Shown: positions 16,861 to 28,377, counted from the stretch's first letter. The stretch is DNA of 64,000 bases from Burkholderiales bacterium 67-32 (GCA_001898625.1 MKUP01000025.1:186001-250000), one strand, 5' to 3'. Translations and numbers: made by a program. The notes: generated from the letters alone by a model not told the origin.

Positions 16861-17259
16861 TCAGGCGACCTTCGCTTCGTCCAGGGGATAGACGCCCTCG
16901 GCGTCGTGCACTTCCTGGCCGGTCAACGGCGGATTGAAGACGCAGATGACGCGCAGCGGCTCCTTGCCACCGCGCAGGTAGTGCTCGTCGTTGTCGTTGA
17001 GCGCGTAGACCACGCCCGGGCCAAGCTTGTAGACCTTGCCGTCGGCGACGGTCTCGATCTCGCCGTCGCCTTCGATGCACCAGACGGCTTCCACGTGGTT
17101 CTTGTACCAGATGTGGGTCTCGGTACCGGGATGGATGGTGGTCTCGTGGAACGAGAATCCCATGCCGTCCTTCTTCAGCAGCACGCGGCGGCTGGTCCAG
17201 GTCGGCGTGGACACCTCGTTCTCGGTGCCTACGATGTCCTTGATGTCGCGTACGATCAT
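16861..17259 (-). CDS. ectC: L-ectoine synthase
   Basis: Cupin-fold enzyme that cyclises N-gamma-acetyl-diaminobutyrate to ectoine. The 132-residue sequence begins [13 protein letters not shown]. The metal ligands known in the family fall at Glu57, Tyr85 and His93, all present. It overlaps the ectB stop as ATGA at 17256-17259. The larger open frame that continues upstream is only a shadow within ectB. Nothing unusual. Confidence 0.97.
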   Translation of the reverse strand: MIVRDIKDIVGTENEVSTPTWTSRRVLLKKDGMGFSFHETTIHPGTETHIWYKNHVEAVWCIEGDGEIETVADGKVYKLGPGVVYALNDNDEHYLRGGKEPLRVICVFNPPLTGQEVHDAEGVYPLDEAKVA

Positions 17260-18575
17260 CGTCCCTTTCCTCCAAATTTCAATACACGGGCATTCGATTG
17301 CTTCTGGGCCAGTTGCTCGGCGGCCACGACTTCGGCCACCGCGCGGTCCAGCACTTCCAGCGCCTGCCGGAGCAGGTCTTCCTCGATGGTCAGCGCGGGC
17401 AGGAGCTTGAGCACCTCGTCGTTGGCGCCGGAGGTCTCGATGACCACTCCGCCCTTGAACGCCTGGGCCGCGATCTTGTTGGCCAGTCCGGGCACGCCGC
17501 TGACCAGGCCCTGGATCAGGCCGCGGCCGCGCACCGACAGGTCCGCCTCCGGGTGGCTGTGGACCATGTTCTCCAGCCAGTCGCGCACCATCGTTTCCTT
17601 GGCCTGGATCTCGCAGGTGAAGGCGCCGTCGCTCCAGTAGTGCTCGAGCGCCTGCTGCGCGGTCACGAAGGCCAGGTTGTTGCCGCGGAAGGTGCCGTTG
17701 TGCTCGCCGGGCTTCCAAATGTCCAACTCGGGCTTGATCAGCACCATGGCCATGGGCAGGCCGAAGCCGCTCAGGGACTTCGACAGCGTGACGATGTCCG
17801 GCTGGATGCCGGCCGACTCGAAACTGAAGAAGGTGCCGGTGCGGCCGCAGCCGACCTGGATGTCGTCGACGATGAGCAGCATGTCGTGGCGGCGGCACAG
17901 GCGTTGCAGCTCCTGCAGCCAGCGCAGCGTGGCGACGTTCACGCCGCCTTCGCCCTGCACGGTCTCGACGATCACCGCGGCCGGGGTGTCCATGCCGCTG
18001 CTGCGGTCTTCCAGCATGCGCTCGAAGTACGCCATGGTGTCCACGTCCGGACCGAAGTAGCCGTCGTACGGAATGAAGGTGGTGTTGCCCAGGCTCACGC
18101 CGGCGGCCTCGCGATACTTGGCGTTGGCCGTGGCCGACAGCGAGCCGGCGCTCACGCCGTGGAAACCGTGGGTGAAGGAAACGATGTTCGGGCGCTGCTT
18201 GACGCGGCGGGCCAGCTTGAGCGCGGCTTCCACGGCATTGGTGCCGGTCGGGCCGGTGAACTGCAGCGTGTACTTCATGCCGCGCGGCTTCAGGACCAGC
18301 CGCTCGAACGCTTCCAGGAAATCCTTCTTGGCCGACGTGGCCATGTCCAGGCCGTGCACCACGCCGTCCGCCTGGACATAGTCCAGCAGGGGCTGTTTCA
18401 GCACAGGGTTGTTGTGGCCGTAGTTCAGCGTGCCGGCGCCGGCAAACAGGTCGATGTACTGCCTGCCCTCTTCGTCGAACAGCAACGAGCCCTTGGCCTT
18501 GCTGAAAACGACCGGAAACGAGCGTATGTAGCCGCGGACTTCCGATTCGAGGCGGTCGAAGATCTTGAGATCCAT
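17256..18575 (-). CDS. ectB: L-2,4-diaminobutyrate:2-oxoglutarate transaminase
   Basis: PLP enzyme for the first ectoine step, aspartate semialdehyde plus glutamate to diaminobutyrate. 439 residues with [16 protein letters not shown] near 110, the aspartate of [12 protein letters not shown] near 237 and the PLP lysine Lys266 in [11 protein letters not shown] strong AGGAGGG precedes the ATG at 18575. Its 94-base gap to ectA contains nothing I can name. There is no ectoine-specific aspartokinase gene next to it. Confidence 0.96.
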   Translation of the reverse strand: MDLKIFDRLESEVRGYIRSFPVVFSKAKGSLLFDEEGRQYIDLFAGAGTLNYGHNNPVLKQPLLDYVQADGVVHGLDMATSAKKDFLEAFERLVLKPRGMKYTLQFTGPTGTNAVEAALKLARRVKQRPNIVSFTHGFHGVSAGSLSATANAKYREAAGVSLGNTTFIPYDGYFGPDVDTMAYFERMLEDRSSGMDTPAAVIVETVQGEGGVNVATLRWLQELQRLCRRHDMLLIVDDIQVGCGRTGTFFSFESAGIQPDIVTLSKSLSGFGLPMAMVLIKPELDIWKPGEHNGTFRGNNLAFVTAQQALEHYWSDGAFTCEIQAKETMVRDWLENMVHSHPEADLSVRGRGLIQGLVSGVPGLANKIAAQAFKGGVVIETSGANDEVLKLLPALTIEEDLLRQALEVLDRAVAEVVAAEQLAQKQSNARVLKFGGKGR

Positions 18576-18669
18576 GGTTTTTCCCTCCTGTTTTGCTTCT
18601 AGAAGCGTGAAAGACGTATAGGCGGACCCGGACGAACCGGGACGGATACGAGGGGCATCCGGCCTTTAC

Positions 18670-19203
18670 CTAGAACGGGCCGATGCGCAGCAGCCGCTCG
18701 TCCTCGTGCTCGGCCTGGCCGAACAGTTCGGGCGGAAACATGGGCTGCTCCACGCACTGGGCGCCGCGATCCTGCGCCAGCGCCGCGAACATGCGCCGCG
18801 ACGGCTGGTTGGATGGGGACACGGTGGTTTCGATGCTGTGTACGGGCTGTGGCAGCGACCTGGCCAGCAGGTGCTCGAGCATGCGTTGGCCCAGGCGATG
18901 GCCGCGTGCCATGGGATGGACCGCAACCTGCCAGACGAACAACACGTTGGATTGCTTGGGCGGGAGGTAGGCAGAAACAAACCCTGCCAATTGCCCTTGC
19001 CGGGTGGCCACTACGCAGGTATCGCGAAAGTGCCGGCACAGAAGAAGGTAGGCGTAGGTGGAATTGACATCCAGCGGCGGCGATTCCTGTATGAGTCGCT
19101 GGATGTCCGCGGCATCTTCGATTTCAGGGGGCCGGAGATCGAAATTCTCCAGTGCCGGATTGAAGACCGCGGGTTGGATGAGCGTATCGTCGATCGCTTT
19201 CAG
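18670..19203 (-). CDS. ectA: Diaminobutyrate acetyltransferase, probable CTG start
   Basis: GNAT acetyltransferase that makes N-gamma-acetyl-diaminobutyrate from diaminobutyrate. Reading back from the stop at 18670 gives the full EctA pattern: LRPPEIEDA, the substrate block PPLDVNSTYAYLLLC, then FVWQVAVHP, RGHRLGQRML for acetyl-CoA and the end LLRIGPF. No ATG, GTG or TTG lies in frame before this; the first GTG (19011) would remove the substrate-binding third. An in-frame TAG at 19218-19216 closes the frame. A perfect AGGAGG (19217-19212) stands eight bases before a CTG at 19203, giving L/MKAIDDTLIQP and 177 residues. I take CTG as the start. A sequencing slip is the alternative. Confidence 0.9.
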   Translation of the reverse strand: MKAIDDTLIQPAVFNPALENFDLRPPEIEDAADIQRLIQESPPLDVNSTYAYLLLCRHFRDTCVVATRQGQLAGFVSAYLPPKQSNVLFVWQVAVHPMARGHRLGQRMLEHLLARSLPQPVHSIETTVSPSNQPSRRMFAALAQDRGAQCVEQPMFPPELFGQAEHEDERLLRIGPF

Positions 19204-19270
19204 ACTCCGACCCTCCTATGTTTCGTACGCCGTCGCCCTGCGGCGACGCACTGGGTTGATGGCTACGGGA

Positions 19271-19843
19271 TCAAACCGCCAGGCCTGACTCCGGAGACGT
19301 ATCCGATGCATTGATGTCCAGGATGGGCGAGGTGTCCGAACCCGGGTTCTCCATCAGGCTGACGATGCGCTCGAGCGAGAGCGTGATCGTGGCCTGTTCC
19401 AGCTCCGGCAGCGCGCCCAGGGCGTCGGCCAGCGTTTTCTGCAGCGGCGAAGGCGCCTGGCTGGCCACCTCGCGGCCAGCGTCGGTGGCCGACACCAGGA
19501 CCGTGCGGCGGTCTTCCCTGCTGCGTTCCCGCTTGATCCAGCCCTTTTCCTCCAGCCGGTCGAGGATGCCGACGACCGTGCTTGGACTGACCGAGATTTC
19601 ACGGCTGATGGCGGTGGCCGTGAGCGGCCCCGACTCGATCACGGCCAGGAGACAGACCAGTTGCGGCGCGGTGATGTGGCTGCAGGCAGCCAGTTGCTTG
19701 GAGTGCAGCGCGATGTTGCGCGTGATGCGGCGCAAGGCCCGCAGGATGCGCAGGTTGTAGTTGACGCCCGTATCCGCGGCCGAGCCGATGTGGTCCATGT
19801 CCAGGAAATCGAAAGTGCGTAGTGAAAAAAAATCACTGCCCAC
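19271..19843 (-). CDS. ectR: MarR-family regulator of the ectoine genes
   Basis: A 190-residue winged-helix protein. Its HTH region reads ATAISREISVSPSTVVGILDRLEEKGW, followed by the wing RSREDRRTVLVSATDAG. It lies 67 bases upstream of ectA on the same strand, the arrangement seen for EctR-type regulators that respond to salt. The start is unsure: GTG at 19843 gives the longest form, while ATG at 19798 (MDHIGSAADTG) looks more natural for the family. An inverted repeat at 19859-19880 just upstream is the likely operator and suggests autoregulation with control of ectABCD by readthrough. Confidence 0.85.
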   Translation of the reverse strand: MGSDFFSLRTFDFLDMDHIGSAADTGVNYNLRILRALRRITRNIALHSKQLAACSHITAPQLVCLLAVIESGPLTATAISREISVSPSTVVGILDRLEEKGWIKRERSREDRRTVLVSATDAGREVASQAPSPLQKTLADALGALPELEQATITLSLERIVSLMENPGSDTSPILDINASDTSPESGLAV

Positions 19844-19858
19844 AAATTAATGTAGAGC

Positions 19859-19880
19859 AATGATTTCAACTCAAATCATT
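19859..19880. promoter_or_regulatory. Inverted repeat upstream of ectR, candidate EctR operator
   Basis: AATGATTT (19859-19866) and its exact complement AAATCATT (19873-19880) are separated by six bases. The site is A/T-rich in a GC-rich genome and lies 16 bases before the longest ectR start. A second small repeat, AGTGA and TCACT around an A-run, spans 19821-19837 inside the 5' end of that longest frame. Confidence 0.55.
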
Positions 19881-20002
19881 CTAGTCAGAAAGACCAGGGA
19901 AGTCAACCCCGCAGCCCCTGGATTTCGATGTCAACGGCTCCGAAATTACCCTTATCCGCTTCGATTCCGCTGACATCCCGCTGAAACATGCAAAACCGGC
20001 GT

Positions 20003-22234
20003 TCAGCCTTGCGCCACGCGCTTCCCGGTCAGTTCCGCAGGGTCGAAACTGTCCACCTCGACGACGTCGGCGACGGCCCGCTCCAGGTCTTCGAACATCG
20101 AAGCCTGGGCCGCATCCACCTTGCCGGCACGTACGCCTTCGCGCCAGTCACGGATGCCGGCATGGCGCAGGCCGTCCAGGACCGGAGCGGTGCGCGCCGC
20201 GAGTTCGAACGCCTGCGCCAGCCGGTCCAGCGCCTCGCCCGGGCGCGGCCGGGCCAGGCCCGGCAACAGGCGATCGCGCGCGGGCGACGGCTCCAGCAGC
20301 CGCTCGGCGCAGGCCAGGGTCACCGCGTCGGCCGGACCGCGCCGGCGCACGCCCCGGGGCAGGCAGACCACCCGCAGCAGCCCCGCGGCCGCCCGCGCGG
20401 GCAGGTTGGCCAGCACCGCGTCCAGGCTCGCCTCGATGGAGGCCAGGCCGCTTTCCATGCACCACTGCACCAGCGGCAGGTCTTCGGGCTGCCGCCCTTC
20501 GTCGTGCCAGCGCTTGAGGACGGCGGACAGCAGGTACAGTTCGGCCAGGATGTCGCCCAGCCGCGCCGACAGCATCTCCTTGCGCTTGAGCGCCCCGCCC
20601 AGCGTCGCCAGCGTGACGTCGGCCACCAGCGCGAACGCCGAGGCATAGCGGCCCAGCGCGCGGTAGTACGGGGCCACCGGACCGGCCGAGCGCGGCGCCG
20701 GAGCGAACCGGCTGCCGGTCCAGGCCCGGCCGAAGGCGCGCAGCGCGTTGCCCACCGCGTGGCCGGCATGGCGCCAGAAGGTGCGGTCGAATTCCTCCAG
20801 GCCGCGGGCCGGATCGCTGTCGGCCAGCGCCGCCATCTCGCGCATCAGGAACGGATGCGCCCGGATGGCCCCCTGGCCGAAGACGATCAGGCACCGGGTC
20901 AGGATATTGGCGCCTTCGACGGTGATGCCGATGGGAATGGCGCGATAGACGTTGGACAGGTAATTGCGCGGGCCATCGATCACCGCCTTGCCCGCATGGA
21001 TGTCCATCGCGTCGTTCACCGCGATGCGCATGCGCTCGGTGGCGTGGTATTTCATGATGGCCGAGATCACGGCGGGCTTGTGGCCCGCGTCCAGCGCGGC
21101 GCAGGTCAGGCGGCGCGCGGCATCCACCTGATAGGCCAGCGCCGCCAGGCGGCCGAGCTTCTCCTGCACGCCCTCGAACTTGCCGATCGGAATGCCGAAC
21201 TGCTGGCGCACCCGCGCATAGGCGCCGCTGGTGTGCGCCGAGAATACGCACGAGGCCGCCGCCAGCGAAGGCAGGGAAATGCCCCGGCCCGCCGCCAGCG
21301 CCGTCATCAGCATCTGCCAGCCCTGCCCCACCCGCTCGGCGCCGCCGATGACGGACTCCATGGGGATGAACACGTCCTTGCCCTGGTTCGGGCCGTTCTG
21401 GAACACCTGCATTGCCGGCAGGTGGCGCCGGCCGATCTCCACCCCCGGCGTGTCGGTGGGCACCAGCGCGACGGTGATGCCGATGTCCTCACGGTCTCCC
21501 AGCAGCCGATCGGGGTCGCGCAGCTTGAAGGCCAGGCCGAGCACGGTCGCGACCGGCCCCAGGGTGATGTAGCGCTTGTGCCAGGTCAGCCGCATGCCCA
21601 GCACCTCGCGCCCCTGCCACATGCCCTTGCAGACCACGCCGTGGTCCACCATGGCGGCCGCGTCCGATCCCGCCTCGGGGCTGGTCAGCCCGAAGCATGG
21701 AATGTCTCGGCCATCAGCCAATCGCGGCAGCCAGTGCTCGCGCTGGGCGTCGGTGCCGAAATGCAGCAGCAATTCGCCCGGCCCCAGGGAGTTGGGCACC
21801 ATGACCGTGACCGCCGCCGTCAGCGACCGGGTCGAGATCCGCCGCACGACCTCGGAATGCGCGTAAGCCGAGAATCCCAGTCCGCCGTACTTGCGCGGAA
21901 TGATCATGCCGAAGAACTTGCGCGCCTTCAGGAAGGCCCAGATGTCGGGGGGCAGGTCGTGCAGTTCCCAGTTGACCCGCCAGTCGTCGACCATGGCGCA
22001 CAGCTCGGCCACCGGCCCGTCCAGGAAGGCGCGCTCTTCATCGCTGAGCCTGGCCGGCGGCATGTCCAGCAGGCGGCGCCACTCCGGATTGCCGGTGAAC
22101 AGATCGGCGTCCCACCACACGTCCCCCGCCTCGATCGCGTCGCGCTCGGTGTCCGACATGGTCGGCAGCGCCTTCGCGGCCCAGCGGAACAGAGGCTTGG
22201 ACAGCCATTCGCGGCGCCATGAGGATGCGGCCAT
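20003..22234 (-). CDS. fadE: Acyl-CoA dehydrogenase, FadE type
   Basis: First step of fatty acid beta-oxidation, acyl-CoA to trans-2-enoyl-CoA with FAD. At 743 residues it belongs to the long FadE class. The N-terminal third has the PRKYGGLGFS block and LTSPEAGSDAAA for substrate and FAD; the core has KRYITLGPVATVLGLAFKL and the FadE-type GRGISLPSLAAAS; a 250-residue C-terminal extension (DUF1974-like) completes it. GGAGAC precedes the ATG at 22234. It is transcribed alone, divergent from the nuclease gene, with 127 bases between them that I could not resolve into clear sites. Confidence 0.93.
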   Translation of the reverse strand: MAASSWRREWLSKPLFRWAAKALPTMSDTERDAIEAGDVWWDADLFTGNPEWRRLLDMPPARLSDEERAFLDGPVAELCAMVDDWRVNWELHDLPPDIWAFLKARKFFGMIIPRKYGGLGFSAYAHSEVVRRISTRSLTAAVTVMVPNSLGPGELLLHFGTDAQREHWLPRLADGRDIPCFGLTSPEAGSDAAAMVDHGVVCKGMWQGREVLGMRLTWHKRYITLGPVATVLGLAFKLRDPDRLLGDREDIGITVALVPTDTPGVEIGRRHLPAMQVFQNGPNQGKDVFIPMESVIGGAERVGQGWQMLMTALAAGRGISLPSLAAASCVFSAHTSGAYARVRQQFGIPIGKFEGVQEKLGRLAALAYQVDAARRLTCAALDAGHKPAVISAIMKYHATERMRIAVNDAMDIHAGKAVIDGPRNYLSNVYRAIPIGITVEGANILTRCLIVFGQGAIRAHPFLMREMAALADSDPARGLEEFDRTFWRHAGHAVGNALRAFGRAWTGSRFAPAPRSAGPVAPYYRALGRYASAFALVADVTLATLGGALKRKEMLSARLGDILAELYLLSAVLKRWHDEGRQPEDLPLVQWCMESGLASIEASLDAVLANLPARAAAGLLRVVCLPRGVRRRGPADAVTLACAERLLEPSPARDRLLPGLARPRPGEALDRLAQAFELAARTAPVLDGLRHAGIRDWREGVRAGKVDAAQASMFEDLERAVADVVEVDSFDPAELTGKRVAQG

Positions 22235-22361
22235 CGGGAAGTCTCCTTGTCGACTATCTACCTCATATAGTAAGCCGGCCAGGAGACGGGAACGGGGCCG
22301 CGTGCGGCTTGGGCAGGCACGGTCTGGTTAAATAGAGGCTGCTTCTTCCTCACCCGTCCCC

Positions 22362-23444
22362 ATGCACCCTCCCCGCCTGGCCTTCGTCGACCTGGAAACC
22401 ACGGGCACGACGCCGCGCAGCGACCGCATCACCGAGATCGGCATCGTCCAGGTGGATGCCGACGGCATGCGCGAATGGAGTAGCCTGGTCCATCCCGGCC
22501 GCCCCATTCCCCCCGCCATCCAATCGCTGACCGGCATCACGGACGCGATGGTGGCCGGCGCCCCGCCCTTCGAGGCCCTGGCCGACGACATCGCCCGGCG
22601 CCTGGACGGCTATCTGTTCATCGCCCACAACGCCCGCTTCGACCACGGTTTCCTGCGCGAGGAATTCGACCGGCTGGAGCGGCCCTTCCGGCCCGACGTC
22701 CTGTGCACCGTCCGCCTGTCGCGCAAGCTCTATCCGCAGTACCGCAGCCATAGCCTGGACGCGCTCATCGCCCGTCACGGCCTGCAGGTGCATGCGCGCC
22801 ACCGCGCGCTCGACGACGCCCGGCTGCTGTGGCACTTCTGGCGCGACATCCACCGCGAGTTCCCGGCCGGGCAGATAGACGAACTCGTCGATGCGCTGGC
22901 CGGCCGCGTGCCCTGGCCCGAGTATCTGGATCCGGCGCTGCCTCGCCTACTGCCCGACACCCATGGCGTCTATGTCTTTCGCGACATGAACGGCCAGCCG
23001 CTGTATGTCGGCCGGGCCTCCAGGCTGCGGGACAAGGTGATGTCCCATTTCCAGCCCGGCGGCTGGAAGTCGGCCAAGGCGCGGCGCCTGGCCGAACAGG
23101 TGCGGAACATCGAGTGGCAGGAAACGGGCGGGGCGATCGGCGCCCTGCTGCACGAGAACCGGCTGCTGCGGGCACTGGCGCCATCGCACAACCGCCGGGC
23201 TCGCTCGCCGGCCCTGGCCGGCGATACGCACTGGCCCTACGAGGGCCCGGTGGGCATACGCGAAGCACGCGTCATCCATGTCGTGGAACGCTGGCAGTTC
23301 CTGGGCAGCGCGACCGACGACCAGGCCCTGTACGACCTGCTCGATGGCGCACGCGCCGAGTACGACCACGAGGTCCACCGCATCCTGCGCGACCGGCTGG
23401 CGCTGGTCCCGCTGCTGAAACTGGATCGGGCGCGCACGGCCTGA
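22362..23444 (+). CDS. DnaQ-type 3'-5' exonuclease fused to a UvrC/Cho-type GIY-YIG nuclease
   Basis: A 360-residue two-domain nuclease. The first half is a DEDDh exonuclease: Asp10 and Glu12 in FVDLETTG, HNARFDHGFL near residue 88 and the HRALDDARLL block near 145. The second half (about 195 onward) is a GIY-YIG domain with HGVYVF and LYVGRA as its two signature strands, as in UvrC and Cho. Such fusions are annotated in many beta-proteobacteria as DNA polymerase III epsilon-like; a role in DNA repair is inferred. The gene is transcribed rightward, divergent from fadE. Confidence 0.85.
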   Translation: MHPPRLAFVDLETTGTTPRSDRITEIGIVQVDADGMREWSSLVHPGRPIPPAIQSLTGITDAMVAGAPPFEALADDIARRLDGYLFIAHNARFDHGFLREEFDRLERPFRPDVLCTVRLSRKLYPQYRSHSLDALIARHGLQVHARHRALDDARLLWHFWRDIHREFPAGQIDELVDALAGRVPWPEYLDPALPRLLPDTHGVYVFRDMNGQPLYVGRASRLRDKVMSHFQPGGWKSAKARRLAEQVRNIEWQETGGAIGALLHENRLLRALAPSHNRRARSPALAGDTHWPYEGPVGIREARVIHVVERWQFLGSATDDQALYDLLDGARAEYDHEVHRILRDRLALVPLLKLDRARTA

Positions 23445-23569
23445 CGGCCCGGCGGCCGGGGAGGTTTCATAAACGCTCCGGACGGCTTATCGTTGATCCG
23501 ATCCACCCAGCGGTGGACCTTCACCGATCAGCACGAGACGTGCCCGACCACGACCGCCAGGAGAACGAG

Positions 23570-24601
23570 ATGCCCCCGTCCGCGCCCATGAACCGCCGCA
23601 TCGTCATGGCCAGGCGCCCCGCCGGGACGCCGGCGCCCGAGGATTTCCGCCTGGACACCCAGGCCATGCCCAGTCCCGCGGACGGCCAGGTGCTGCTGCG
23701 CACGCTCTACCTGTCGCTCGACCCCTACATGCGTGGCCGCATGAGCGACGCCGCCTCGTATGCGAAGCCGCTGGAGGTCGGCGACGTCATGCTGGGCGGC
23801 ACGGTGTGCCGCGTGGCCGAGTCGCGCCATCCGGACTTCGCCGCCGGTGATCTGGTCCTGGCCGCCAGCGGCTGGCAGGACTACGCGCTGTCGTCCGGCA
23901 AGGGGCTCACCCGCCTGCCGCCGGACCTCGCTCACCCTTCCTGGTCCCTGGGCGTGCTGGGCATGCCTGGCTTCACCGCCTACGTGGGCCTGATGCAGAT
24001 CGGCACGCCCAAGGCGGGCGAGACGGTGGCTGTCGCCGCCGCGACCGGGGCCGTCGGGTCGGTGGTGGGACAGCTCGCGCGGCTGCACGGCTGCCGCGTG
24101 GTCGGCATCGCCGGCGGGCCGGACAAGTGCGACCACGCGATCCGCGAACTGGGCTTCGACGCCTGCGTGGACCATCGTGCGGCCAACCTCGCCCAGCGGC
24201 TGGCGGCGGCCAGCCCCAACGGCATCGACGTCTATTTCGAGAGCGTGGGCGGCGCCGTTTTCGATGCCGTCCTGCCGCTGCTCAACCGTCACGCCCGCAT
24301 CCCGCTGTGCGGCCTGATCTCGCAGTACAACGCCGTGCCGGGCGTGGAGGCCCCCGACCGCCTGCCCATGCTGATGCGCCTGGCGCTGACCAAGAGCCTT
24401 CGCATCCAGGGCTTCATCGTTTCCGACTGGTACGGCCCGCTCTACCGCGAATTCTCCCGCCAGATGTCGGACTGGATCGCCGACGGGCGCATCAAGTACC
24501 GGGAAGACGTGGTGGATGGGCTGGAAAACGCCCCCGCCGCCTTCATGGGCCTGCTGGAGGGACGCAATTTCGGCAAGCTGGTGGTGCGGGTCGCCCACTA
24601 G
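23570..24601 (+). CDS. NADP-dependent MDR-family oxidoreductase
   Basis: Medium-chain reductase of 343 residues close to leukotriene B4 12-hydroxydehydrogenase/YncB: SLDPYMRGRM near residue 50, LGMPGFTAYVGL near 125, the nucleotide loop AAATGAVGSVVGQLA near 150, and PLCGLISQYN near 245. These enzymes reduce the C=C bond of enones and enals with NADPH and need no zinc. AGGAG lies seven bases before the ATG at 23570; the open frame further upstream belongs to a shadow of the nuclease gene. Probably detoxification; no operon partner. Confidence 0.88.
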   Translation: MPPSAPMNRRIVMARRPAGTPAPEDFRLDTQAMPSPADGQVLLRTLYLSLDPYMRGRMSDAASYAKPLEVGDVMLGGTVCRVAESRHPDFAAGDLVLAASGWQDYALSSGKGLTRLPPDLAHPSWSLGVLGMPGFTAYVGLMQIGTPKAGETVAVAAATGAVGSVVGQLARLHGCRVVGIAGGPDKCDHAIRELGFDACVDHRAANLAQRLAAASPNGIDVYFESVGGAVFDAVLPLLNRHARIPLCGLISQYNAVPGVEAPDRLPMLMRLALTKSLRIQGFIVSDWYGPLYREFSRQMSDWIADGRIKYREDVVDGLENAPAAFMGLLEGRNFGKLVVRVAH

Positions 24602-24688
24602 GCGAAGCGCGGCGTGCTACGCTAGGGGCGTCATCGAACCATTACAAGCAGGGCGCGCCACGGCGCAGTCCCGCAACAGGAGACTCGT

Positions 24689-25136
24689 ATGACATGCCAA
24701 GTGATCCCCCTGCGGCCCCGTCGCGCCAAACGGCGGACGTTTACCGTTCCGGGCAAATCGTTGCTGGTCGCGGTGCCCGTGGCCCTGTCGATAGGCTGGC
24801 TGCTGGCCCTGCCCGGCATGCCGCACGCACAGGCCGGCCCGACGGCTTCGGCCGAACACAGGCAGGATTTCGCCATTTCCAGCGGTGACCTGCGCCCCGC
24901 GCTCGAGAAATATGCCCGCCAGGCGGGCATACGGCTGTCGTTCGATCCGGCCCGGGTGGCCGGCCTGACGACCCCCGGGCTCACCGGCCGCTACACCATC
25001 CAGGACGGGTTGGACACCTTGCTGCGGGGCACCGGCTATACCGCGGCCCAGGAAGGCGGACGCTACGTCCTGATTCCCGAGCCGCCGGCCTCGGCCGGCA
25101 AGCGGCCGCCCAGCGGACCGCGCCTGGTGGGTGCCC

Positions 25137-25150
<14 letters not shown>
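24689..25150 (+). CDS. Orphan periplasmic STN-domain protein
   Basis: 153 residues. A basic, Arg-rich N-terminus is followed by one hydrophobic segment (about 24-44) ending HAQA, which could be a signal peptide or an anchor. The rest (60-130) is an STN fold: FAISSGDLRPALEKYARQAG, SFDPARVAGLTTPGLTG, DGLDTLLRGTGY. STN domains normally form the N-terminus of TonB-dependent transducers such as FecA or of secretins, where they contact an anti-sigma factor or the pilot. Here there is no barrel or secretin after it. AGGAG precedes the ATG. Its last 14 bases overlap dctD. Function unknown. Confidence 0.75.
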
Positions 25151-26472
<1,322 letters not shown>

Positions 26473-26480
<8 letters not shown>

Positions 26481-28377
26481 CCATGGTCTCCTCCAACTTC
26501 GCTGGCCGCAGCTGCAGCACGAATTCCGCCCCGCCCCCCTCCCGGTTGCAGGCGCGCAGGCTGCCGCCGAAATCGCGCACGATGCCTGCCGAGATCGCCA
26601 GCCCCAGGCCCAATCCCACCCCTTGCTCCTTGGTCGTGAAGAAGGGTTCGAACAGCCGGCGCATCACCTCGTCCGGAATGCCCGGCCCGCTGTCCAGTAC
26701 CGAAATGACGACCCAGCCCCCCGCTTGCTGGACCGAGACTTCCAGGCGCCGCTCGTCGCAGCGCGCCATCGCGTCGATGGCATTGCCCAGCAGGTTGACC
26801 AGGATCTGTTCCAGCCGATTGCCGTCACAATAGGCGCAGGCGTCTTCCGGCACGCCCAGGCACAGTTCGATCCGTTCCTGCCGCAGCCGCTGCTCGAGCA
26901 GGAAACAGGCATCCGCCACGGCCACCGCGATCGACGTCGGCTTGAGCAGGGCCGGGGACTTGCGTGCGAACTTCTTCAACTGGCCGGTGATCTTGCCCAT
27001 GCGGGCGATCAGTTGCCCGATCAGGGTCAGGTTCTCCTCGGCGTCGGCCTGCCGTCCCCGCTGCATCAGCACCGTGGCATTGTCGGCCAAGGTGCGCAGC
27101 GCCGCCAGCGGCTGGTTCAGCTCATGCGTGATGCCCGCGGCCATCTGGCCCAGCGCCGCCATCTTGCCCGCCTGCACCAGCTCATCCATGGTGGACTTCA
27201 GGACCTCCTCGGCGCGCCGGCGTTCGGCGATCTCGGTCTGAAGATGGCGGTTGGCGTTGCTCAGCGCCTGCGTGCGCGCCGCCACCTTGCGCTCGAGCTC
27301 GTCGTGCGCGCGCTGCAAGGCCGCCCTGGCCGCCACGCTCTGGGCGATGGCGCGCCGCCGCTGCTGGAGATACAGGCCCAGGATCGCCAGGAACCCCATG
27401 GCCAGCGCCACGGCGATGGCCATGTTGCGGGCGCGCGCGTGAATGGGCGCCATGTTGGACAAGGCCATGAGCTTCCATTGCGTGCCCGGTATCTGGCGGC
27501 TCTGGACCAGGTAGGACGGCAGCAGGAAATTGCCGCCCTCGCCTTCGCGCGCCGCCTCGCTGGTGAACTGGACGATGCGCACGCCCTCGGGCTGCTTGCC
27601 GACCTCGGCCATGCCCAGCGGTTCCAGCGAGCCGGCGCGATGGTATTGGCGCGTCACCGCCAGTTTCTGCAGCGTATGCGACGACAGCGGCGCGAGCGTC
27701 TTGAACTTCCAGCCCGGCACCGAGGTCAGGAAGATCACGCCGTTCTCGTCCACCACCACCACTTTCTCGTCGGCGCGCAGCCACGCGTCGTCGAGCTTGT
27801 CGAGATCGACCTTCAGCGCCGCCACGCCCAGCATCCTGCCATCGTGGTAGATGCCGTACGAGAAGTAGTAGCCCGGCGACTGGCTGACGGTGCCGATGCC
27901 GTAGAAGCGGCCCGACAGCCCCTTGGCCGCGTCGATGAAATAAGGCCGGTACGAGAAGTTGCGGCCGACGAAGCTGGGCGGGCGATTCCAGTTGCTCGCG
28001 GCCAGCGTCAGCCCCTCCATGTTCATCACGTAGATGTCGGAAGAGCCGGCTTTCCGGTTGACCGTTTCCAGGTAAAGGTTGACCCGGGCGATCCGCTCGG
28101 GATTGGCGGGGTCCTGCAACAGCGAGATGACATCCTTGTTCAGGGACAGGATGCCCGGCAGGTAGTCGTAACGGGTCAGCTCGCTCTGCACCCCGCCGGC
28201 ATAGATGTCCAGCCGGTGCTCGACCCCCTGGCGCAGCACCTGGATGCCGGTGCGCTCGCCCCAGATGTAGGCCAGCATCACCGCCAGCACAGCGGCGAAC
28301 AAACAGGCGCCGCCCCACGCCAGGCGGCGCTTGGAAAAACCGCGGGCAGGCGGATTGACGCTCAAGTCCCCATCCAT
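26473..28377 (-). CDS. dctB: Sensor histidine kinase DctB
   Basis: Membrane sensor of 634 residues. A transmembrane helix near residues 20-42 and another near 305-325 flank a periplasmic double-Cache sensor of about 260 residues, as in DctB, which senses C4-dicarboxylates. A short coiled region follows, then the H-box GITHELNQPLAALRT, N-box NLLGNAIDAM and the glycine-rich boxes DSGPGIP and GLGLGLAIS. No good ribosome binding site precedes the ATG at 28377. The gene stands 91 bases after the Bug receptor gene, separated by a hairpin. The actual ligand could be a 2-oxoacid, given the TakP-like transporter elsewhere in the window. Confidence 0.9.

Noticed and set aside
18599-19039. Minus-strand open frame considered as ectA
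   Set aside because: It is in the wrong frame and shows no GNAT motif; the true ectA frame ends at 18670 and extends up to a CTG.
19988-22222. 744-residue plus-strand open frame
   Set aside because: Exact shadow of fadE, which has full acyl-CoA dehydrogenase motifs. The frame is open because of high GC.
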